A stretch of 5,194 bases of DNA, taken from contig DDCZ01000010.1 in NCBI GenBank assembly GCA_002336485.1, positions 17,259 to 22,452 of the forward strand. Direction: 5' to 3'. Numbering within the stretch: the stretch's first letter is position 1; every line of letters starts with the position of its first letter. Under the pieces are notes generated by a model. That model did not search any database. It worked only from the letters and a program-made list of their open reading frames with translations, and was not told where the DNA came from. The stretch is from Flavobacteriales bacterium UBA1993. GTDB taxonomy: Bacteria; Bacteroidota; Bacteroidia; Flavobacteriales_G; Salibacteraceae. This document shows positions 1-5,194 of this stretch, one piece after another. The translations under genes and the position numbers were made by a program.

Positions 1-932
1 TCGCAATTGTTATCACGCTGCTTTTAATATGGGCTTTCAGCAATTATCGACGTCAAAGGAGATATGCTATTGAAAACGATAAGCAGGCCAAGGTCTTGGA
101 ATTTCAAGGTCTTCAATTGAAGGAGAAAAATACTGAACTGAACGATTCAATTAACTACGCAAAGCGTATCCAAGATGTGATGTTGCCGAGCACGGCTTTA
201 CTCGATGCATCTGTTGCTGAGTCTTTTGTTTATTATGAGCCCAAGGACATTGTTGCTGGGGATTTTTATTGGATTCAAAAATGGCAGGACAGCGTCTACT
301 TTGCTGCTGCAGACTGCACTGGTCATGGCGTCCCTGGTGCGATGATGACAGTTGTTTGCCATAATGCAATGAACCGAGCATTCCGAGAGTTGGGGGGCGT
401 TTCTCCAGCCACCTTGCTTGACCAAACGCGTAAATATGTGCTTGAGCAGCTTCATTCTAGTGGAGATGACGTGAAAGATGGAATGGACATAGCATTATGC
501 GAATGGAATTCATTGAATAATACCATGAGTTTTGCGGGCGCGCACAATCCGCTTTGGTTATTTACCAAACGGGATGTTTCCGGTGAGCTAAAAGAGGGGG
601 TTCGCATAGATACAGTGGGAGATTTCACGCTTTTAGAGATAAAAGCGGATAAACAACCAATCGGACATTTTGATGATTTCGTTCCGTTTAAAAATCACTC
701 TATAAAGCTGGAGGAGGGAGATCTCATCTACATTTTCAGCGACGGATTTGCAGACCAGTTTGGAGGGAAGCGAGGAAAGAAATTGAAAACGAAGCTGTTT
801 AAGGAATTACTGGCCATGAGCGCCAAAGGTGATATGAAGGAGCAGGAAGAATTTATTTCGGAATACTTCATCAATTGGCGGGGAGATATTGAGCAAATCG
901 ATGATGTGGTTGTCATCGGGGTCAAGGTTTGA
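1..932 (+). CDS. SpoIIE/PP2C-family serine phosphatase, membrane-anchored, 5'-truncated by window edge
   Basis: This is the C-terminal part of a PP2C-type, Mn/Mg-dependent Ser/Thr phosphatase of the SpoIIE/RsbU class, which normally dephosphorylates anti-anti-sigma-type signalling partners. The reading frame is open from base 3 and gives 309 visible residues. Residues 1-12 are a hydrophobic membrane segment, followed by a basic stop-transfer patch (RRQRR at 16-20), a charged probable coiled coil (about 22-47) and the NYAKRIQ linker. The catalytic domain then shows GDFYW (86-90), DCTGHG (104-109, metal-binding Asp and Gly-His-Gly), AGAHNP (178-183), FSDG (245-248) and a terminal Asp pair (300-301), so the metal ligands look intact. 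A TTG at 96 could be mistaken for a start, but it is an internal Leu because the conserved-looking frame continues upstream through the membrane segment. Relatives in Bacteroidota often carry TPR repeats or a sensor domain before the membrane helix; that part is outside the window. The substrate cannot be deduced. Confidence 0.93.
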   Translation, partial: AIVITLLLIWAFSNYRRQRRYAIENDKQAKVLEFQGLQLKEKNTELNDSINYAKRIQDVMLPSTALLDASVAESFVYYEPKDIVAGDFYWIQKWQDSVYFAAADCTGHGVPGAMMTVVCHNAMNRAFRELGGVSPATLLDQTRKYVLEQLHSSGDDVKDGMDIALCEWNSLNNTMSFAGAHNPLWLFTKRDVSGELKEGVRIDTVGDFTLLEIKADKQPIGHFDDFVPFKNHSIKLEEGDLIYIFSDGFADQFGGKRGKKLKTKLFKELLAMSAKGDMKEQEEFISEYFINWRGDIEQIDDVVVIGVKV

Positions 933-979
933 TCCGCTTCCAATTTGTCAGGCTAGATTGAAACGTACATTTAGCATCG

Positions 980-1657
980 ATGAATCGAAAAACAAAACAA
1001 CAAGCAGATCGCCTTTATCTTCTATTGGCAGCCCTGTTTATTACGGCTCTTATCGTATGTAATCTCATTGCAAACAAATTTGTTCAGGTAGATTTTGGGT
1101 TCTACGTTTTCACCCTATCTGCTGGGGTTTTACCCTATCCAATTACCTTTTTGATTACAGATATTCTGAGCGAAATTTACGGTCGTAGGAAAACCAATTA
1201 CGTCGTTTTTACTGGCTTCGCTGCGCTGTTTTTCACCATGTTCATTATCTGGTTAGGTGGTCAGTTCGATGCCATTCCAGGGTCGCCAGTTTCAGACACG
1301 ATATTTGACAGCACGTTTGGAAATTCACGTAGAGTAATCATTGCTTCGATGGTTGCGTATTTGGTTGCCCAATATGTAGATGTGAGGCTGTTTCACTTCT
1401 GGAAGAAGCTTACTAAAGGGAAGTATTTATGGTTAAGAAACAACGCCTCAACCATTGTTTCGCAACTGGTTGATACCACACTTGTGGTCCTTGTCCTATT
1501 CTACGGAAAGGAGTCTTTCGATGTAATGACTCAGTACATACAAGACGGGTGGTCGTTCAAAGCATTGGTGGCGCTGGCTGACACGCCCATCCTTTACCTG
1601 TGCACATGGTATATCCGAAAACGGTTCAAACTAAAGTTTGCGCAAGAAGTAACTTAA
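980..1657 (+). CDS. yhhQ: VUT family queuosine-precursor transporter (YhhQ-like)
   Basis: This is a 225-residue integral inner-membrane protein of the VUT/YhhQ family (known from E. coli as importing queuosine precursors such as preQ0/preQ1, which feed tRNA modification at the wobble position of GUN anticodons). About six hydrophobic helices can be seen, near residues 11-31, 40-62, 73-93, 118-138, 157-175 and 192-212. Family hallmarks are ITDILSEIYGRR (59-70), the RNNAS...SQLVDT segment (153-166) and ADTP (200-203). Length is close to E. coli YhhQ (about 221 residues), so the gene is complete. The ATG at 980 is the only reasonable start: an in-frame TGA lies at 959-961 with no other start codon between. 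No Shine-Dalgarno is visible, which is usual in Bacteroidota. It follows the phosphatase gene by 47 bases. The exact substrate (preQ0, preQ1 or queuine) cannot be decided from sequence. Confidence 0.92.
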   Translation: MNRKTKQQADRLYLLLAALFITALIVCNLIANKFVQVDFGFYVFTLSAGVLPYPITFLITDILSEIYGRRKTNYVVFTGFAALFFTMFIIWLGGQFDAIPGSPVSDTIFDSTFGNSRRVIIASMVAYLVAQYVDVRLFHFWKKLTKGKYLWLRNNASTIVSQLVDTTLVVLVLFYGKESFDVMTQYIQDGWSFKALVALADTPILYLCTWYIRKRFKLKFAQEVT

Positions 1658-1705
1658 TTTCACTCGCTTGCTAATTCGCTGAACATCCAGTATTTTCGCG
1701 GTAAA

Positions 1706-1740
1706 TTGATCGCTATTTAGATTCCTTCTAAATAGCTTTG
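1706..1740 (+). promoter_or_regulatory. Candidate Bacteroidota-type promoter for the suf operon
   Basis: TAGCTTTG at 1733-1740 matches the TAnnTTTG -7 element of the Bacteroidota primary sigma factor exactly. A TTG at 1706-1708 could serve as the -33 element, although the 24-base spacing is slightly longer than the usual range of about 17-23. Transcription would start near 1745-1748, leaving a leader of roughly 25 bases before the sufA ATG at 1772. The position, directly ahead of the tightly packed suf genes, supports the assignment. The call rests on motif match only. Confidence 0.45.
1712..1736. repeat. Perfect 10-bp inverted repeat in the yhhQ-sufA gap, possible operator
   Basis: The left arm GCTATTTAGA (1712-1721) and right arm TCTAAATAGC (1727-1736) are exact reverse complements, separated by TTCCT. 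The right arm overlaps the first four bases of the candidate -7 element (1733-1740), and the left arm lies in the promoter spacer. A dimeric repressor bound here would block the promoter, so an operator for suf control is a reasonable inference. The alternative is a terminator hairpin for yhhQ, but the stem is AT-rich (3 GC pairs of 10) and only three T residues follow, which makes a strong intrinsic terminator unlikely. The repeat itself is certain; its role is not. Confidence 0.8.
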
Positions 1741-1771
1741 AACCAATTGTCAACAAAACTGTTTGAGCCAT

Positions 1772-2098
1772 ATGATTAAAGTCAGCGAAAGCGCAAAAGA
1801 TCAAGTACACAAACTACTTGGAGAACAGAAGATTAAGGGAGATTCTTTTATCCGTGTTGGGGTAAAAGGCGGCGGATGCTCAGGATTGACATACGTCATG
1901 GACTTTGATTCGGAACTTAAGGATGACGATAAAGTCTTTGAGGATAAGGGCATTAAGGTCGTTGTCGACAAAAAGAGTTTTCTATACCTCATCGGAACGG
2001 AGCTTGACTATGCCGGAGGCCTTAATGGAAAAGGGTTCGAGTTTGTCAATCCCAACGCAAGCCGCACATGCGGTTGTGGTGAGAGCTTTTCAATTTAA
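1772..2098 (+). CDS. sufA: A-type iron-sulfur carrier protein, SufA/IscA (HesB) family
   Basis: This is a small cytosolic Fe-S cluster carrier of the A-type (HesB/IscA/SufA/ErpA) family, 108 residues, the usual family length. Its likely role is to take a cluster from the SufBCD scaffold and pass it to apoproteins. The three conserved cysteine ligands are present: Cys36 in GGGCSG and Cys100 and Cys102 in the C-terminal CGCGESF. The chosen start is the ATG at 1772 (MIKVSE), which matches the typical family N-terminus. A TTG nine bases upstream (1763) would add only Met-Ser-His and has no support. No clear Shine-Dalgarno is seen. It is the first gene of the suf cluster, 18 bases before sufB, and lies just after a candidate promoter and palindrome. 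The symbol sufA is chosen from context; the sequence alone would also fit iscA or erpA. Confidence 0.93.
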   Translation: MIKVSESAKDQVHKLLGEQKIKGDSFIRVGVKGGGCSGLTYVMDFDSELKDDDKVFEDKGIKVVVDKKSFLYLIGTELDYAGGLNGKGFEFVNPNASRTCGCGESFSI

Positions 2099-2116
2099 GC
2101 AGCTATACACGAGATT

Positions 2117-3565
2117 ATGGCTTACACAGAAGCAGAATTAGCAGAAGAACTTAAGAATAAGAAATACGAGTTTGGGTTTGTTTCAAACTTTGATTCGGAC
2201 AAGGCTCCAAAGGGTTTGAATGAAGACATTATTCGACTTATTTCTTCCAAGAAAAATGAGCCGGAATGGTTGCTGAAGTATCGGCTCGATGCATTTCGAG
2301 TGTGGGAATCGATGACAGAACCTGAATGGGCGCACCTGCATCATCCACCAATTGATTTTCAGGATTTGCACTATTACTCGGCCCCGAAAACCAAAAAACG
2401 GCTAAACAGTCTTGATGAACTGGATCCGGAGCTTAAATCCATGTATGACAAGCTAGGGATTAGTACCGAGGAGCAAAAAAGATTGACAGGTGTGGCCATA
2501 GATGTGGTTGTGGACAGCGTTAGTGTTGAGACGAGTTTTAAAGAAAAATTAGGTGAGCTGGGAATCATATTTTGCTCATTCAGCGAGGCGGTTCAAGAGC
2601 ACCCAGAATTGGTTCGGAAATACCTCGGAACGGTGGTGCCAACCAACGACAATTTTTATGCAGCCTTAAACTCTGCGGTGTTTACCGACGGCTCCTTTTG
2701 CTACATCCCACCGGGAACTCGATGCCCTATGGAGCTGAGCACATATTTCAGAATAAATGATGCGCAAACAGGTCAGTTTGAGCGCACGCTTGTGATCGCC
2801 GATAAAGGAAGCTATGTGAGTTACCTCGAAGGGTGCACGGCACCTATGCGCGATGAAAACCAGCTCCATGCTGCTATTGTTGAGCTTATCACTATGGACG
2901 ATGCGGAGATAAAATACAGCACCATTCAAAACTGGTATCCAGGCAATGAAGAAGGCAAGGGCGGTATCTACAATTTTGTAACAAAGCGCGGACTGTGCGA
3001 AGGACGTAATTCGAAAATTAGTTGGACACAAGTCGAAACTGGGTCGGCCATAACATGGAAATATCCGAGCTGCATCCTCAAAGGTGACGGATCGGTAGGC
3101 GAATTCTATTCGGTAGCCGTAACAAACAATTACCAGCAGGCAGATACAGGAACCAAGATGATTCACATTGGTAAAAACACCAAGAGCATGATCATTTCGA
3201 AGGGAATTTCTGCAGGTAAAAGCAACAACAGTTACAGAGGTTTGGTCAAGGTGTTGCCTAAAGCACACAACGCTCGAAACTTCAGTCAATGCGATTCGTT
3301 GCTGTTGGGTAGTGAATGCGGAGCGCATACCTTCCCATACATTGAGGCGCAAAACAGTTCGGCCAAGATTGAGCACGAGGCCACAACTTCAAAAATTGGA
3401 GAGGATCAAATATTTTACTGCCTGCAACGCGGAATTGATGAAGAAAAGGCGGTGAGCCTTATTGTAAATGGCTACGCAAAAGAGGTCCTAAACAAGCTCC
3501 CAATGGAGTTTGCAATTGAAGCGCAAAAGCTGTTGAGTATTTCCCTAGAAGGATCTGTTGGATAG
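2117..3565 (+). CDS. sufB: Fe-S cluster assembly scaffold protein SufB
   Basis: SufB is the scaffold subunit of the SufBC2D complex; it accepts sulfur from the SufS desulfurase route and holds the nascent cluster at its interface with SufD. This 482-residue protein is full length (family about 470-495). The N-terminal region carries the family segments KGLNED (32-37) and KKNEPEWLL (45-53), followed by the beta-helix core and the helical C-terminus that docks SufC. Residues matching positions I recall as important in E. coli SufB are present: Arg212/Asn214 (FRIND), Cys240 (LEGCTAP), Gln271/Trp273 (QNWYPG), Cys392 (QCDS, E. coli Cys405) and Glu421 (HEATTS, E. coli Glu434). No cysteine occurs before residue 153, so any N-terminal Cys motif found in some SufB proteins is absent. 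The ATG at 2117 gives the standard N-terminus. Spacing is 18 bases from sufA and 26 bases to sufC, so co-transcription is expected. Confidence 0.98.
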   Translation: MAYTEAELAEELKNKKYEFGFVSNFDSDKAPKGLNEDIIRLISSKKNEPEWLLKYRLDAFRVWESMTEPEWAHLHHPPIDFQDLHYYSAPKTKKRLNSLDELDPELKSMYDKLGISTEEQKRLTGVAIDVVVDSVSVETSFKEKLGELGIIFCSFSEAVQEHPELVRKYLGTVVPTNDNFYAALNSAVFTDGSFCYIPPGTRCPMELSTYFRINDAQTGQFERTLVIADKGSYVSYLEGCTAPMRDENQLHAAIVELITMDDAEIKYSTIQNWYPGNEEGKGGIYNFVTKRGLCEGRNSKISWTQVETGSAITWKYPSCILKGDGSVGEFYSVAVTNNYQQADTGTKMIHIGKNTKSMIISKGISAGKSNNSYRGLVKVLPKAHNARNFSQCDSLLLGSECGAHTFPYIEAQNSSAKIEHEATTSKIGEDQIFYCLQRGIDEEKAVSLIVNGYAKEVLNKLPMEFAIEAQKLLSISLEGSVG

Positions 3566-3591
3566 ATAATTAATAGAATTAAAGAGTAAGA

Positions 3592-4350
3592 ATGTTAACA
3601 ATAAAGAATCTAAAGGCCTCCATTGAGGGCAACCAAATTCTAAAGGGAATTAACCTAGAAGTTAAGCCAGGGGAAGTGCATGCCATAATGGGCCCAAATG
3701 GAAGCGGAAAAAGCACGCTGGCGTCTGTATTAGCTGGGCGTGATGAGTATGAAGCGATTGCGGATGAGGTGACTTTTCTAGGACAAGATTTAATGGAACT
3801 CGCTCCTGAAGAGCGCTCTCGCGAAGGATTGTTTTTGGCGTTTCAATACCCAGTTGAGATTCCAGGAGTAAGCAACATTAATTTCCTCAAAGCAGCCATA
3901 AATGCCAAGCGACACCACCAAGGGTTAGAAGATATAAGTGCCAAGGATTTCATTGCAATGGTTAAGGAAAAGCAAGCCATGGTGGAGCTGAAGTCCAACC
4001 TTGCAAACCGATCTGTCAACGAAGGTTTTTCGGGTGGAGAAAAAAAGCGGAATGAGATTTTTCAAATGGCCATGTTGGAGCCGAAACTTGGCATATTGGA
4101 TGAGACCGACTCAGGTCTGGACATCGATGCGCTTAAAATCGTCTCCAATGGCGTAAACAAATTGAAAGGACCAGATAGAGCCTTTGTCGTCATTACGCAT
4201 TACCAGCGCTTGTTGGATTATATCGTTCCGGATTTTGTCCATGTTTTGTTTGAAGGCCGCATTGTGAAATCAGGCGGAAAAGAGCTTGCATTGGAGCTGG
4301 AAGAGAAAGGTTACGACTGGATTAAAGAAGAAATTGGGGTTCATAATTGA
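3592..4350 (+). CDS. sufC: Fe-S cluster assembly ATPase SufC
   Basis: SufC is the ABC-type ATPase of the SufBC2D complex; it is cytosolic and has no transport role, and ATP-driven SufC dimerisation reshapes SufB-SufD so that the cluster can form. The 252-residue protein is of normal length. Walker A is GPNGSGKST (34-42), the Q-loop Gln is at 85 (AFQYP), the signature is FSGGEKKR (146-153), Walker B ends in LGILDE (166-171) with the SufC-typical DSGLDID following (173-179), and the H-loop His is at 203 (ITHYQR). All ATPase residues appear intact. The SGGEKKRNE and ETDSGLD context distinguishes SufC from transporter ATPases. A purine-rich AAAGAG (3581-3586) sits five bases before the ATG and may aid initiation. 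It lies 26 bases after sufB and 17 bases before sufD. Confidence 0.98.
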   Translation: MLTIKNLKASIEGNQILKGINLEVKPGEVHAIMGPNGSGKSTLASVLAGRDEYEAIADEVTFLGQDLMELAPEERSREGLFLAFQYPVEIPGVSNINFLKAAINAKRHHQGLEDISAKDFIAMVKEKQAMVELKSNLANRSVNEGFSGGEKKRNEIFQMAMLEPKLGILDETDSGLDIDALKIVSNGVNKLKGPDRAFVVITHYQRLLDYIVPDFVHVLFEGRIVKSGGKELALELEEKGYDWIKEEIGVHN

Positions 4351-4367
4351 TCACTGAAGAGAAATAG

Positions 4368-5194
4368 ATGATGAATCAGAAAGAAGCATTTCTAAAACAA
4401 TTTGAGAACATCACCGCCAACTTTCCTATTCAGGGAGAGGCACGGGCAGCGATTCACAATGGATTGGACTTTCCTACGACTAGGGATGAAAAGTGGAAAT
4501 ATACCCGTGTCAATTCGATCATTGACGGAGCATTTAAGAGAAATGACGCACAAGCGATCGACATCGAGAATTTCAAAATGGACCCATCATGGTGCCACCT
4601 CGTATTTGAAAATGGACAGTTCAATGCACAATCGAGCGACGCGCTTCCATCGGGTGTTCATATGGTTTCTATCGCATCTATGGACGGAGAAAAGAAAGCA
4701 TCCGTCCTTTCAAAACTAGGCGGGCTAATCAATCATAAGAAGGACGCTTTTCCATCTTTGAATACCGCATATTTTCTTGACGGGGCATACATTGAAGTGG
4801 AGAAGAACACTAAAGTTGAACAACCAATCGTGATTCTTAATATTACGAGCGGCGAAGCCCAAGTTACGAACGAGCGCAACCTGATACACGTTAAGAGTGG
4901 GGCTGAAGTGAAGTTTGTTCATCAATTTGAAGGCCAGAACAACGCGCAGGGATTCAGTAATTCGGTTTGCGAAATCCTAGTAGATGAAAATGCCCAGGCA
5001 GAATATTACTTGATCGAAAATGAAGGTGCCAACACTCGGTTGATCACCAATACTAATGTGGCTCAAAAAAGGGACAGTCGATTCACTATTGTGACGGTAA
5101 CAAAGTCTGGCCAATTGGTCCGAAACAATGTGCACATTGCCATTCAGGAGCCCGGTTGTGAGTCAAACATGATGGGAATCTACTTTACAGACAA
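4368..5194 (+). CDS. sufD: Fe-S cluster assembly protein SufD, 3'-truncated by window edge
   Basis: SufD is the SufB paralogue that pairs with SufB in the SufBC2D scaffold and is linked to iron entry and cluster formation at the shared interface. The frame stays open to the edge, giving 275 residues; family members are about 420-440, so roughly the last third is missing, including the SufC-docking C-terminus. Recognisable parts are a helical N-terminus, the DEKWKYTRV motif (40-48), the start of the beta-helix core from about residue 135, and RNNVHIAIQEPGCESN (252-267), typical of SufB/SufD-family cores. The start is well fixed: an in-frame TAG lies at 4365-4367, immediately before the first ATG (4368). 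A second ATG follows directly (4371), so initiation could be at either, differing by one Met. The purine stretch GAAGAGAAA (4356-4364) is a plausible ribosome binding site and is better spaced for the second ATG. The gene is 17 bases after sufC. Confidence 0.96.
   Translation, partial: MMNQKEAFLKQFENITANFPIQGEARAAIHNGLDFPTTRDEKWKYTRVNSIIDGAFKRNDAQAIDIENFKMDPSWCHLVFENGQFNAQSSDALPSGVHMVSIASMDGEKKASVLSKLGGLINHKKDAFPSLNTAYFLDGAYIEVEKNTKVEQPIVILNITSGEAQVTNERNLIHVKSGAEVKFVHQFEGQNNAQGFSNSVCEILVDENAQAEYYLIENEGANTRLITNTNVAQKRDSRFTIVTVTKSGQLVRNNVHIAIQEPGCESNMMGIYFTD

Noticed and set aside
944..973. TTTG (944-947) and TACATTTA (966-973), a possible promoter for yhhQ
   Set aside because: The last base of the -7 motif does not match, and transcription would begin almost on the ATG at 980, leaving no leader. 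Too weak to call.
975..982. Self-complementary CATCGATG over the yhhQ start codon
   Set aside because: An 8-base palindrome without spacer is expected by chance in a window of this length and there is nothing else around it.
1668..1698. Second promoter-like pair: TTG at 1668-1670 and TATTTTCG at 1691-1698, 20 bases apart
   Set aside because: Spacing is good but the -7 box has one mismatch in the conserved TTTG part. The exact match at 1733-1740 is nearer to sufA, so I prefer that one; this could be an additional weak promoter.
1712..1740. Rho-independent terminator after yhhQ
   Set aside because: The stem is perfect but AT-rich and is followed by only three T residues, so I annotate it as an inverted repeat with possible operator role and keep termination as the weaker alternative.
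2666..3376. 236-codon open frame on the minus strand inside sufB
   Set aside because: It lies entirely antisense to sufB, which is a clear full-length gene. The translation shows no recognisable domain and looks like a codon-usage shadow.
4402..4719. 105-codon open frame on the plus strand
   Set aside because: It is out of frame with sufD, whose frame runs through the whole stretch and gives recognisable family motifs.

Overview
The window looks like a chromosomal piece of a Bacteroidota genome, probably of the Flavobacteriales type. I infer this from three things: moderate GC, the protein flavour (a SpoIIE-like phosphatase with an N-Y-A-K-R-I-Q linker, as is common in this phylum), and weak or absent Shine-Dalgarno sequences together with a TAnnTTTG-type promoter element. 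All genes are on the + strand. No RNA gene, mobile element, CRISPR array or long repeat is visible.

Layout: (1) bases 1-932 hold the 3' part of a membrane-anchored SpoIIE/PP2C-family serine phosphatase whose beginning lies outside the window. (2) 980-1657 is a complete VUT/YhhQ-family membrane protein, the presumed queuosine-precursor transporter. (3) 1658-1771 is the longest non-coding stretch (114 bases). It carries a perfect 10-bp inverted repeat that overlaps a good Bacteroidota -7 promoter element. (4) 1772-5194 is the start of a suf iron-sulfur cluster assembly operon in the order sufA-sufB-sufC-sufD, with gaps of only 17-26 bases. sufD runs off the right edge.

The four Suf genes work together. 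SufB, SufC and SufD form the ATP-driven scaffold on which a nascent Fe-S cluster is built. The A-type protein SufA is thought to carry the cluster to target apoproteins. The cysteine desulfurase (SufS) and its sulfur-transfer partner would be expected downstream, outside the window. The phosphatase and the transporter are probably separate transcription units that simply lie next to the operon.

I do not see an undescribed system here. The gene content is ordinary housekeeping. The one signal not explained by coding is the palindrome in the suf promoter region, which could be an operator or, less likely, a weak terminator.
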